A DNA stretch of 43,090 bases from a virus: the IMG/VR virus record IMGVR_UViG_3300045286_000106, positions 1 to 43,090 of that record; one strand, written 5' to 3'. A model generated the notes under the pieces. The model did not search any database and had not been told where the DNA came from. It saw only the letters and a list, made by a program, of their open reading frames with translations. This document shows, in pieces, positions 29,143-37,590 of this stretch (position 1 is its first letter; every line of letters begins with the position of its first letter). A program made the translations under genes and the position numbers.

Positions 29143-29576
29143 GGACGGTCTACCTCCTTGCCGCCCTCCTCGGGCTCGCGGTGGCGTCGTCGGTTCTCGC
29201 CACGACGACGACCACCACGAGTACTTCTACCACCCTCCAACTGCACTCGACGGCAGGCGTCCTCGCGACGGCGCAGACCGCCACCGGCCAAGGGACCGGC
29301 ATCGTCTGCGTCGGCGAAGGGGCCAAGACGCTCGTCATCGACCTGGTCGGGACCAGCTCGCCCTCCATGACGGTCATCCTGGAGCACTCCCAGGACACCG
29401 TGTCGTGGGCCACCATGACGACCGTCTGCTTCGCCCCCATGGATGCGGTGACGCTCTCGACGAACACGCCGTCCGTGTCGTGGTCGATCAACAATCCACC
29501 CATCGGGTGCTATCGGACGAACGTCAAGACCTACAGCGCGGGGACACTGGACGTGTCGTACCGCGCGGACCTGTGA
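29139..29576 (+). CDS. Exported small beta-rich protein
   Basis: 145 residues. Signal peptide MRTVYLLAALLGLAVASSVL and cleavage about SVLA, a short TTTTTTSTSTT stalk, then a beta-rich domain (VLATAQTATGQGTGIVCVGE, ILEHSQDTVSWATMTTVCFA, GCYRTN) similar to small phage fibre or decoration domains that start with an EHS-x-D-T-x-SW segment. ATGA overlap with the previous gene. Confidence 0.77.
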   Translation: MRTVYLLAALLGLAVASSVLATTTTTTSTSTTLQLHSTAGVLATAQTATGQGTGIVCVGEGAKTLVIDLVGTSSPSMTVILEHSQDTVSWATMTTVCFAPMDAVTLSTNTPSVSWSINNPPIGCYRTNVKTYSAGTLDVSYRADL

Positions 29577-29580
29577 ATGT

Positions 29581-30933
29581 GTGAGACGAGGACGCGGCCA
29601 CCGTCGCGGCACGGGGCTGCTCCTCGTGTGGTGGTTACTCGCGGCGCCGGCGTGGGCCCTCACCCCCACGCAGTGCCCGTGTGCGACCACCTCGACGACC
29701 TCAACCTCAACCTCGTCGTCCACGTCCACCAGCAGCAGCACCTCCACCTCGACCACGTCGACCTCCTCGTCGACCAGCACCAGCAGCTCCACCAGCACCA
29801 GCTCGTCGACCTCGACGTCCTCCAGCACGTCGTCGTCCACGACCTCGACCAGCAGCTCGACGTCGACGACTACGACGACGCATCTGGCGCCCGAGACCAC
29901 CTCGTCGAGCACCAGTTCCTCGACGTCGACCTCGACGAGCACGTCCTTGCAGCCCACGACATCGTCCACCTCCACGTCAACCAGCACGAGTACGTCGCTG
30001 GAGCCAACCACAACGTCGTCCTCGACCAGCACCTCGACCTCGACCTCGCTGCAACCGACCACGTCGTCGACGTCGTCCTCGACGAGCACCAGCACCTCGC
30101 TCGAACCGACGACCACATCCTCGTCGACCAGTTCTACATCAACGAGTACGTCGACGAGTCTGCCGTCCACGAGCAGCACCTCGACATCCACCTCGACCAC
30201 CACGACTACGACGAGCACATCGACCAGCATCCCAACAACGAGCAGCACGTCGACCTCGACGTCGACCAGCTCGACCTCCACGTCGAGCAGCACCTCCTCG
30301 TCCACCAGCACGTCGACCTCGACCACAACCAGCACGACGGTCATCAAGACCTATCAGGAAGGCGTGTCGGGGCCGGCCAATTCCGCGAATACCGACAACT
30401 ACATGGCGCAGGCGTCCGCCACGACGAACAACGGGACCGCCGTCACCGTCCGGGCCGGCAAGGCGTCCACCGGGTCGTCGGCACTGCGCTCCCTCTTCAC
30501 CTTCAACGTCTCAGACATCCCCGGCGGCGCGACGATCGTGTCGGCAACCCTCACGTTCCATGTGACGACCCGCACGGGCACGCCGGGGACGGGGACGATC
30601 AATCGCCTGCGTCGCACGGATTGGGACGAAGCCAATTCGACGTGGAACAACTACAAGACGTCGACCGCGTGGACGACGGCGGGCTGTGGCAGCACCGCGA
30701 CGGACTACGATACCTCGATCAGCGGCGGCACGCATGCGGCCCCGCCATCCAGTGGAACCTTTGACGTGACGGGCTTGGCGGCCATCGTCCAGGACGGACT
30801 GACGAACCACGCGGGGCTCGTCTATCTCGTGTGGCGGCTCGACACCGAGTCGAACACGACCAACATTCAGGTCGATAGTTCCGATGGCACGACGGCAGCC
30901 AACCGGCCGAAACTCGTGGTGGTCTACCACTGA
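29581..30933 (+). CDS. Exported long-stalk protein with C-terminal DNRLRE/CBM96-like domain
   Basis: 450 residues from a GTG five bases after the previous stop. A basic start, hydrophobic LLLVWWLLAAPAWA signal core, then LTPTQCPCATTSTTS: the PTQCPC motif is shared with the next protein. A 218-codon Ser/Thr stalk follows, with about 20-residue units marked by SLQPTT or SLEPTT. From about residue 255, a DNRLRE-type domain begins with KTYQEGVSGPANSANTDNYM, continues through SLFTFNVSDIPGG and ends NRPKLVVVYH. Such domains bind carbohydrate in CBM96 enzymes. A host- or biofilm-binding role is likely. Confidence 0.83.
   Translation: MRRGRGHRRGTGLLLVWWLLAAPAWALTPTQCPCATTSTTSTSTSSSTSTSSSTSTSTTSTSSSTSTSSSTSTSSSTSTSSSTSSSTTSTSSSTSTTTTTHLAPETTSSSTSSSTSTSTSTSLQPTTSSTSTSTSTSTSLEPTTTSSSTSTSTSTSLQPTTSSTSSSTSTSTSLEPTTTSSSTSSTSTSTSTSLPSTSSTSTSTSTTTTTTSTSTSIPTTSSTSTSTSTSSTSTSSSTSSSTSTSTSTTTSTTVIKTYQEGVSGPANSANTDNYMAQASATTNNGTAVTVRAGKASTGSSALRSLFTFNVSDIPGGATIVSATLTFHVTTRTGTPGTGTINRLRRTDWDEANSTWNNYKTSTAWTTAGCGSTATDYDTSISGGTHAAPPSSGTFDVTGLAAIVQDGLTNHAGLVYLVWRLDTESNTTNIQVDSSDGTTAANRPKLVVVYH
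29686..30339. repeat. Long Ser/Thr codon repeat (218 codons)
   Basis: The longest stalk in the genome. Built from ACG, ACC, AGC, TCG, TCC and related codons with SLQPTT/SLEPTT spacers about every 20 codons from roughly 29940 to 30170. None of the six reading frames meets many stops here, which creates large false frames on the opposite strand. Confidence 0.9.
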
Positions 30934-32438
30934 TGCGTCGCCTGCTCGTCAGCCTCGTGCTCTTGGCGGTAGCGCCGGCGTGGGCCTTGAATCCCACGCA
31001 GTGCCCGTGCGCCACGACGAGCACGACGTCCACGTCGACGAGTTCGTCGACATCTACCTCGTCCTCGACGTCGTCGTCGACCTCTACGAGTGCCTCCACG
31101 TCCTCGTCGACGAGCACGAGCACCTCGACGAGCAGCACGAGCACCTCCACCTCGACGTCGCTGGCGACGACCTCGTCGACGAGTAGTTCCACCTCCACCA
31201 GCACGACCTCGACGAGCACGTCCACTAGCACGACCACCTCGACGCTCGTCACCGTGCAAATCCTGTCGTTGGGTGGGACCACCGCGCAGTCGAACAGCTC
31301 GACCAACTATGCGCCGGTGAGCGGGACCGCGGGCGCCTGGACCTCAACGCAAGCCAACAATCAAGTCGTGGCGCCCACCGGCGGGAAACTCGGCAATCTT
31401 CGCGTCGTCGCAGCAGCCGACCCCGGAGGCAGTGCGTCCTGGGCCATCACGATCGAGCAAAACGGCACACCAAGTTCTCTCACCTGTACGATTAATGCTG
31501 GCAGCACCACCTGCCAGGATACGAACGGCGCCCACGACATCACCGTAAGTGCGGGAGACCGCTTCGACGTGAAGTCCGTGCCGACCAATACCCCGGCGGC
31601 TGGCGGCGTGCGGGTGTCCCTGCTCTGGAAACCGACGACAGCCAACGAGATGTGGTTCCCGATGACCACCCGGGGCACGATCAACACGACGGCCGCGTTC
31701 TTGGCACCGATGTCGGGCGACGGCACGAACACGAGCGATACGATCTCCGCACGGGTGGTCCTCCCCATCGCGGGAAGCGTGAAGAGCCTCTACACGTGGT
31801 GTTCTGCCAACGTCGGCGCCTCCGCGAGCCGAATCTTTACCGTCCAGAAGAACGGCAGTGCCACGGGGGGTATGACGTGTACGCAAGGGACCGGCACAGC
31901 CACGTGCAACGATACCAGCACGTCGCCCCTCAGCCTGGCCGTTGGGGATCAACTGAACATCGCGTATACGCTGACGGGGACGCCCGGCGCGGCTGGCTGC
32001 GGCGGTGGCCTCATCTTCGTGCCGACGACAAGCGGGCAGTTCGTGTGGATGCACGCCACCTCCGGGAACACCCCGACGACGGCCACCGATAAATTTGCGC
32101 CGCTCCAGAGTATCAACACCGCGTCGCCCACGACCGAAGACGCCTTGACCCAGCGGGCTGTCCAGGCGGCAACCGTCAAAACCATGTACGTCAAGATCAA
32201 CGCGGCCTTGGGTGCGGGCTCGCAGGTCGACTTCACGCTCAACAATGGCGCCGGGACGGCGACGGCACTCACTTGCTCGATCAGCGGCGGATCGGCCACG
32301 ACCTGCACGACGACAACCGACGTCACCGTAACCGACGATAATCTGCTGGATACCGTCATGCACCATAGTGGATCGACCGGCAGCGGCCAGAACGCGGAGA
32401 TCAGCTACGGTGCCGTCTTTACGGGGACGTTCCCATGA
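30933..32438 (+). CDS. Exported stalked protein with triple beta-sandwich repeat
   Basis: 501 residues. ATG overlaps the previous stop. Signal peptide MRRLLVSLVLLAVAPAWA, then LNPTQCPCATTSTTS nearly identical to the preceding protein, a 77-codon Ser/Thr stalk, and three beta repeats of about 125-130 residues starting near 105, 235 and 365. Each repeat has a SLTCTINAG- or MTCTQGTG-type strand with paired Cys (for example TTCQD, ATCND). The same repeat type occurs in the 1560-residue protein at 7900-12582. Probably a surface-binding fibre-like protein. Confidence 0.83.
   Translation: MRRLLVSLVLLAVAPAWALNPTQCPCATTSTTSTSTSSSTSTSSSTSSSTSTSASTSSSTSTSTSTSSTSTSTSTSLATTSSTSSSTSTSTTSTSTSTSTTTSTLVTVQILSLGGTTAQSNSSTNYAPVSGTAGAWTSTQANNQVVAPTGGKLGNLRVVAAADPGGSASWAITIEQNGTPSSLTCTINAGSTTCQDTNGAHDITVSAGDRFDVKSVPTNTPAAGGVRVSLLWKPTTANEMWFPMTTRGTINTTAAFLAPMSGDGTNTSDTISARVVLPIAGSVKSLYTWCSANVGASASRIFTVQKNGSATGGMTCTQGTGTATCNDTSTSPLSLAVGDQLNIAYTLTGTPGAAGCGGGLIFVPTTSGQFVWMHATSGNTPTTATDKFAPLQSINTASPTTEDALTQRAVQAATVKTMYVKINAALGAGSQVDFTLNNGAGTATALTCSISGGSATTCTTTTDVTVTDDNLLDTVMHHSGSTGSGQNAEISYGAVFTGTFP
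31014..31244. repeat. Ser/Thr codon repeat (77 codons)
   Basis: Stalk DNA of the 30933-32438 gene; same codon set as the 29686-30339 block, preceded in both genes by the conserved PTQCPCA segment. Confidence 0.9.
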
Positions 32439-34603
32439 GCACGCTCCTCCTCCATCCGAATCTCGCCGCCGACAAAGATTTGAAGTCCGAGTGCAAGGAC
32501 TTCGTCATTCCGCTCCTGAAAGACACGCGGCGGGACCGGCGCACCTATCGGGAGACGTGGCTCCGCTACTGGCGCATCTGGAGCGCCACGCGCGATCAGG
32601 AAGCCTATCAGGGGCGCGAGACGCTCTACTTCGCGAAGGGCCGGAAGATCATCGACAACTGGGTGCGGCGCCTGAAGCGCGACCTCTTCCCGGCCGACGA
32701 TTGGTTCGCCGTGCAGGCGTTGCGGCAGTCCTACGCCGAGCGCGAGTCGCCCACCTACGAGATCTTGAACTACTTTGCCCGCGGCGATGCGGGCGTGCGG
32801 CGCAATGCAAATGCGTGGCTCCGCCAGTTGGTCATGCTGGGCACGTCGCCCGTCAAGATCATCTGGCAGCAGGAGGAGGAGAGTCTCTCGGTCCTTCGGG
32901 AGATTCTCGATCCCGACGGGAATCCGACGCGGAAGGTGGAGCGGACGGAGGAGTTGGTGGTGCGGAACCTGGGCCCCACCTTCCGCCCCGTCGATCTGTT
33001 CTCATGGTACGTAAACCCGGTCACGGTCCGCGATCCCGAAGACGCGACCCTCTCGTTCGAGGATCTGCTCATCCCCCGCGGGCGCGTCGATGCACGCGCC
33101 GAGCAGTGGATCAGCACGAAGGACCACGACCTCGGCACCGTCTACGACAAGCAGGCCGTGGACGAGATCGACGAACGGATGGAGGGCGGCGGGTACACGG
33201 AGCGCACCCAAGAGAAGTGGGACGCCGAGCGCCGCCGACTGGCCGACAAGGGGTTTACGAATCGCATCGACGCCAAGACGCCCGTCAAGTACCGGCCCAT
33301 CGACATCACGCAAGCCATCTGGAAGCGGGTCGATGGGAAGACGGGCGTGACCGAACGCTACCTCGTCGACGTCGCCCTCGACGACATCATCTGCCGCATC
33401 CAAAAGCTCCCGTGGCAGCATGGGATGCCGCACATGCTGGCGGGGAAATTCGTGGAAGTGGTGTCGGAGTTCTACGGGCGCGGCCTGCCCGAAATCTTCG
33501 ACCGCATGCAGTACAGCCTGAACGACATCGGCAATCAGGCGTTGGACGCGCTCACCTACGCCGTCAACCCGATCACCGTCGTCGACCTCTACCAAGTCCA
33601 AGACCCGACATCCCTCCGCTTCCGGCCGGGGGCCAAGTGGCTGGCGGCGCCGGGCAGCGTCAAGAACTTCGAGATGAGTCCCGAGCCTGCCGTCGTCGGA
33701 CTCAACGCCGTGGGCACCCTCATGCAGGTCATGGGCGATCTTGCGGACGTGGTGCCGGTGGGTGGGGCGGGGGCCAAGGCGCGGGGGCGGGGCACGCAGT
33801 CCTCGGCGGGCATGCAACTGGCGATCAGCGAGGCGCAGGTCGACGTCCGGGACGTCGTCGAGTCCATCGAGGATCAGGTGATGAATCCGTGGTTGGAGCG
33901 GGCGCACTCGCTGACCGTCCAGTACCTCGAAGAGCCCCTCATTCTGCGGATTGCCGGCCGGGACGGGCAGCGGTTCGTCGAGCAGAAGATCGACCGCTTG
34001 GACCTCTTGGGGGACTTCCGCTTCACCTGGCAGGGCTCGGCGGCGCAGATGAACCAGCAGATCAAAAGCCAGCAGATGATTCAGGCGCTCCAGATCGCCG
34101 GCCAGATTCCGCCCGAAGCCCTGCAAGCCGAAGGGAAGCGGATCAGCTTCGCGACCCTCCTGACCGACATCTACTCGAAAGGCCTCCAGCTCCCCAACGC
34201 CAAGCAGATCGTCCAGGACATCCACCCCAAGGAAGGGACCGACCCGTCCCTCGAAAACGACCTCTTCCGGGTGGGTCGCGGCAAGGAAGTCATCGTCTCC
34301 GAAGCGGACGACGATGCCCAGCATCTCCAGATGCACACGCGGCTGGCGCAGCAGTCGGTCGAAGCAGACGTGCCGGCGGCCGACGCGACCCTCCTCGTGG
34401 CGCACATCCGCCAGCATCAGGCGGCGACGATGGCGAAGAAGATCATGGCGCAGCAGCAGCAACAGCAACAGGCCATGCAGGCGATGCAGGGGGGCCCTCA
34501 GGGCGGCAACGGAGCGCAGGGGCCGACCCAGAATCCGGGGCGTCCCCCGTCCACCGGGAACGTCTCGGACCTCATGCGGTCGGCGCCGCGTGGGCAAGGT
34601 TGA
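32435..34603 (+). CDS. Portal protein (P22-like)
   Basis: 722 residues, close to the 725 of P22 gp1. N-terminal region RRDRRTYRETWLRYWRIWSA then RRLKRDLFPADDWFAVQALR is typical of podovirus portals. A central stem/wing region (YSLNDIGNQALDALTYAVNP) and the long helical barrel end (Gln-rich MAQQQQQQQAMQAMQ) follow. The dodecamer sits at one capsid vertex and passes DNA during packaging and ejection. ATGA-coupled to the stalk gene; followed by scaffold and capsid genes. Confidence 0.9.
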   Translation: MSTLLLHPNLAADKDLKSECKDFVIPLLKDTRRDRRTYRETWLRYWRIWSATRDQEAYQGRETLYFAKGRKIIDNWVRRLKRDLFPADDWFAVQALRQSYAERESPTYEILNYFARGDAGVRRNANAWLRQLVMLGTSPVKIIWQQEEESLSVLREILDPDGNPTRKVERTEELVVRNLGPTFRPVDLFSWYVNPVTVRDPEDATLSFEDLLIPRGRVDARAEQWISTKDHDLGTVYDKQAVDEIDERMEGGGYTERTQEKWDAERRRLADKGFTNRIDAKTPVKYRPIDITQAIWKRVDGKTGVTERYLVDVALDDIICRIQKLPWQHGMPHMLAGKFVEVVSEFYGRGLPEIFDRMQYSLNDIGNQALDALTYAVNPITVVDLYQVQDPTSLRFRPGAKWLAAPGSVKNFEMSPEPAVVGLNAVGTLMQVMGDLADVVPVGGAGAKARGRGTQSSAGMQLAISEAQVDVRDVVESIEDQVMNPWLERAHSLTVQYLEEPLILRIAGRDGQRFVEQKIDRLDLLGDFRFTWQGSAAQMNQQIKSQQMIQALQIAGQIPPEALQAEGKRISFATLLTDIYSKGLQLPNAKQIVQDIHPKEGTDPSLENDLFRVGRGKEVIVSEADDDAQHLQMHTRLAQQSVEADVPAADATLLVAHIRQHQAATMAKKIMAQQQQQQQAMQAMQGGPQGGNGAQGPTQNPGRPPSTGNVSDLMRSAPRGQG

Positions 34604-34641
34604 TTGACAGACTGCATGGCGGCAGGCTAGGAGGCGGACCC

Positions 34642-34773
34642 ATGAAGGGGAAGACGGGTGGGAAGAAGGGGAAGAAGCCCATGCCCATGAAGAAGGGCAG
34701 CGACAAACCCATGTCCCACGGCGAGAAGCACAAGGGGATGATGGATCGTATCCAGGGCGATCCGGAGTGCTGA
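34642..34773 (+). CDS. Small Lys/Met-rich basic protein
   Basis: 43 residues: MKGKTGGKKGKKPMPMKKGS, then SHGEKHKGMMDRIQGDPEC. Strong AGGAGG upstream. The 38-base leader shares GACAG-x-CTG, GCATG and CTAGG elements with the leader at 27095-27147. Small basic proteins of this type often sit between portal and scaffold genes in podophages; role unknown, possibly DNA or capsid binding. Confidence 0.65.
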   Translation: MKGKTGGKKGKKPMPMKKGSDKPMSHGEKHKGMMDRIQGDPEC

Positions 34774-35070
34774 ATGCCGAGTGACGTGGAACTGTGGGCC
34801 GCGCTCAAGGATTCCGAAATGTGGAAGCTGATGGAGCGCACCCTGGAAACCCGCCGCGAGATGCTCTTCGCTACCGACTTCTGTGAGGCCAAGACGGAAG
34901 CCGACCGGGCCCGCGCGCAGGGCGCCATCACGGAAATCACCCGGATGAAGAACTTTCCGGCCATGGCGCTGAACGTGATGATGGAGCGCGCGCAGTCGGC
35001 GCGCACGCACACGGAGCAGCTCGACCGCCTCAACGGGTTCAACCCCGATGCCGAGGACTACGATGGCTGA
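34774..35070 (+). CDS. Small helical head-module protein
   Basis: 98 residues, starting directly after the previous stop. All-helical (MPSDVELWAALKDSEMWKLM, then EITRMKNFPAMALNVMMERA), ending FNPDAEDYDG. It overlaps the scaffold start by eight bases. No family recognised; position suggests a head-assembly partner. Confidence 0.7.
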   Translation: MPSDVELWAALKDSEMWKLMERTLETRREMLFATDFCEAKTEADRARAQGAITEITRMKNFPAMALNVMMERAQSARTHTEQLDRLNGFNPDAEDYDG

Positions 35071-35827
35071 CGACGAGCGCCCCGAACCCGTCCCGGCGCC
35101 GGCCCCGGAGCCCGAGCCGGAAGCCGCCGCATCGCCCGAAGTCCCCGACGTCGCGACGCTCCAGGCCGAGCTCGAAGAGGCGAAGCACGCGAAGCAGCTC
35201 TACGAAGAGACGCTCGCGTCCCTCACCACGGCACGGGCGCCGGCTGCCCCGTCGTCCACGGCGCCCCCTGTGGGCGGCGGGGGGGCCTACAACGATCCCG
35301 TCGTGGGCTCCATCGGCCTCGCCCGCTCGGACGTCGAACGCATCAAGCAGGAAGCCGGCCTCTCCTCGGACGAGGAAGTGGCCGCCGCCGTCCGCTGGGC
35401 CCGCCCGATCATGGAAGCCATCGCGAAGCCCCTCGTGGGCTACATCGCATCCCTGGCCGACATCGCCGACCGCCACGAGGCCCGGCTCTCCGTCGAAGGG
35501 TACGCCGACCTCCAAGAGGAAGTCGAGAAGGAAGTCGCGAACATGCGTGCCCGCGGGTCGCATCTGCCGCGCACGGAGCTGGCCCAGATCGCCCGCGCCA
35601 AGAAGCTCCCGAAGCTCCTCGAAAAGGAAGCGGCCGGGAAGAAGGCGGCGAAGGTCGAAGCCGCGTCGGCGCGGCGGGCCACGGCCGACAACGACACCTC
35701 CCTCGCGAAGGTCGGCCCGACGGCCGGCGGTCGCGCGACCCCGTCCTTGGACCAGATCAAGGGCCTGTCCTCGCGTGAGGAGCGCATCAAGGCGCTCGAA
35801 GAGGCGGCCGGCAACCGAACCTTTTAG
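35063..35827 (+). CDS. Scaffolding protein (putative)
   Basis: 254 residues. An acidic, Pro/Glu-rich N-terminus (EPVPAPAPEPEPEAAA), a coiled helix (ATLQAELEEAKHAKQLYEE), a flexible Ala/Pro/Gly linker, then long charged helices with a Lys-rich end (KKLPKLLEKEAAGKKAAKVE). This composition and its place immediately before the major capsid gene are standard for scaffolds, which guide capsid assembly and then leave. No protease is visible. Confidence 0.8.
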   Translation: MADDERPEPVPAPAPEPEPEAAASPEVPDVATLQAELEEAKHAKQLYEETLASLTTARAPAAPSSTAPPVGGGGAYNDPVVGSIGLARSDVERIKQEAGLSSDEEVAAAVRWARPIMEAIAKPLVGYIASLADIADRHEARLSVEGYADLQEEVEKEVANMRARGSHLPRTELAQIARAKKLPKLLEKEAAGKKAAKVEAASARRATADNDTSLAKVGPTAGGRATPSLDQIKGLSSREERIKALEEAAGNRTF

Positions 35828-35842
35828 CGGAAGGAACCCCTC

Positions 35843-37183
35843 ATGGCAGCCAATTCCGGCGACGTCTTCACGAGTAGCGCAGCCCTCACGGCCGATACCG
35901 TCCCCCTGCTCATCAAGGAGAAGCTGCTCTCGATCGCCGAGAAGCAGACGGTCTTCTACGAGTTGGCCGACAAGGAGAACCTTCCCGAGAACAACGGGAA
36001 GACGGTCCAGTTCACGCGCTACGAGCGCCTCAACCTGCCGACCACGACCATCACGGAAGGCACGCCGCCCGCCTCGCAGGCGTTGACGACCTCCGTCGTC
36101 CAGGCCATCGTCGATCAGTGGGGCGCCACCGTCGCCATCACGGACGTGGCCCAACTGACGGTCAAGCATCCGGTCCTCCGGGTGGCGCAGGATCGGCTGG
36201 GCACGCAGCACTCGGAGACGATCGACCGGGAGATCATGCGGACCCTCCTCGGAGGTTCCAACGTCTCCTACCCGTCGCCGCGGACGTCGCGCTCGGCCCT
36301 CCAGGCGGGCGACTACCCGACGACCGACCTCATCCGGACGCTCGTCTCGACGCTCCGCTCGCAAGGCGCCATGACCTACGAGGGCCAGGACTACGCCGGC
36401 GTCCTCGACCCCTTTCACGAGATGGACTTCACGAAGGACGCGACGTTCGTGCAGGCGGCCAGCTACTCGAACATCACGGCCCTCTTCGTGAACGAGATCG
36501 GCAAGTGGATGGGGGTCCGCTGGAAGCGCTCGAACCTCCTCCCCATCTACGCGAGTCTCGCCACGACCGGGTGGACCTTCGCGGCCAACACGACGGCGAT
36601 CAGCGCGACCAACTACGGGGCCGGCGCCGTCCAGTTCGCGGCCTCCTCGACCGTCCGCGTCAAGGTCACGAAGCTGAACACGCAGACCGGCTTCGAGACG
36701 TCCATCATGGCCGAGCAGGCCGTGACGAACGGCTCAGCCTTCGGCGTGGACATCACGACCCCGACCGCCACGGGCGTCTTCAACATCTACGTCTCGCTGG
36801 AGTCGGGCGCCGCGGGCACCGCGACCTTCCAGCTTCAGGTGACCAACCCGACCGGGCTCGTGTACGGGTTCGTCAAGGCCGGTGCCGCCAACGCGGCCAC
36901 AACCACGCAGACGGGCCTGGCGCTGAATGCCAAGGGCACCGGGGCCGTCGAGCCGCCGGACACCAGCACGGCCGGCAACGTCCACATCGGCTGGGTGTTC
37001 GGCAAGGAAGCGTTCGGCGTCGTCGATCTCGCCGGTCTCCAGACGTTCCTGACCCCGCAGACGGCGAACCAGGCCGACCCGTTGGCCCAGCTCCGCTACG
37101 TCGGCTGGAAGCAGATGTTCAAGGCGGTCATCAAGAACACGCAGTTCTTCACCCGCTTCGAGGCGCTGTCGGCGTTCAACTGA
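35843..37183 (+). CDS. Major capsid protein, N4-gp56 family, with inserted domain
   Basis: 446 residues; GGAAGG precedes the ATG. N-terminal LTADTVPLLIKEKLLSIAEK, then ENNGKTVQFTRYERL and TPPASQALTTSVVQAIVDQW are typical of N4-gp56-type HK97-fold capsid proteins. The core appears to end at RWKRSNLLPIY (about 236) and resume at NVHIGWVFGKEAFGVVDL (about 377). The 140 residues between are beta-rich and Ig-like (VRVKVTKLNTQTGFETSIM) and are likely displayed on the capsid surface. ATG of the next gene overlaps its stop. Confidence 0.9.
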   Translation: MAANSGDVFTSSAALTADTVPLLIKEKLLSIAEKQTVFYELADKENLPENNGKTVQFTRYERLNLPTTTITEGTPPASQALTTSVVQAIVDQWGATVAITDVAQLTVKHPVLRVAQDRLGTQHSETIDREIMRTLLGGSNVSYPSPRTSRSALQAGDYPTTDLIRTLVSTLRSQGAMTYEGQDYAGVLDPFHEMDFTKDATFVQAASYSNITALFVNEIGKWMGVRWKRSNLLPIYASLATTGWTFAANTTAISATNYGAGAVQFAASSTVRVKVTKLNTQTGFETSIMAEQAVTNGSAFGVDITTPTATGVFNIYVSLESGAAGTATFQLQVTNPTGLVYGFVKAGAANAATTTQTGLALNAKGTGAVEPPDTSTAGNVHIGWVFGKEAFGVVDLAGLQTFLTPQTANQADPLAQLRYVGWKQMFKAVIKNTQFFTRFEALSAFN

Positions 37184-37590
37184 TGGCAGTCCCGACGAAG
37201 AAACTCCTCACCCCCGACGAGGTGCGGGAGCTGAACGATACGCTCCGCTACCACCAGGGCGACGAGTCCGAGCAGGGCCGTCGCGAGTACGCGCGGATTC
37301 GCGCGCAACTGAAGCGGCTCTCCCATGACGAGACGTGCAGTACGTGTCAGGCGTTGCCGCCGGAGCACAAGGTGACGAGCATCGACGTGCCGCTCGATGC
37401 CCAGGGCAAGCGGTTCCGGATCAACGGCACGGAGTTCTTCGGCCCCGTCATGGTGCCCGCCTGTCAGGGGTCGATCCTGCTCCACATGATCGACCAGAAC
37501 CGGCAGGAGACGTTGCGGCACACGGAGAGCATCTCGAACAACGTGTTTCTCGGCCAGATGGGCGATCGGGCCCGGTCGGTGCAGGGATGA
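37183..37590 (+). CDS. Small head-tail module protein with CxxC
   Basis: 135 residues. A helical N-terminus (LTPDEVRELNDTLRYHQGDE), then DETCSTCQALPPEHKV, a possible metal or redox site, then a beta part with FFGPVMVPACQGSILLHMID. No family recognised. It follows the capsid gene and is coupled to the next. Confidence 0.7.
   Translation: MAVPTKKLLTPDEVRELNDTLRYHQGDESEQGRREYARIRAQLKRLSHDETCSTCQALPPEHKVTSIDVPLDAQGKRFRINGTEFFGPVMVPACQGSILLHMIDQNRQETLRHTESISNNVFLGQMGDRARSVQG

Noticed and set aside
28827-30347. 506-residue open frame on the minus strand, rich in Val, Asp and Glu
   Set aside because: It is the reverse complement of the Ser/Thr codon stalk, which cannot easily produce stops in any frame. 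It has no domain pattern, and the plus-strand gene has a signal peptide and a recognisable C-terminal domain.
29686-31244. CRISPR-like impression from short repeated units
   Set aside because: There are no constant repeats separated by unique spacers; the pattern follows Ser/Thr codons in an open reading frame.
33002-34597. 531-residue minus-strand frame
   Set aside because: Opposite the portal gene, which has clear family features; composition is that of a shadow.
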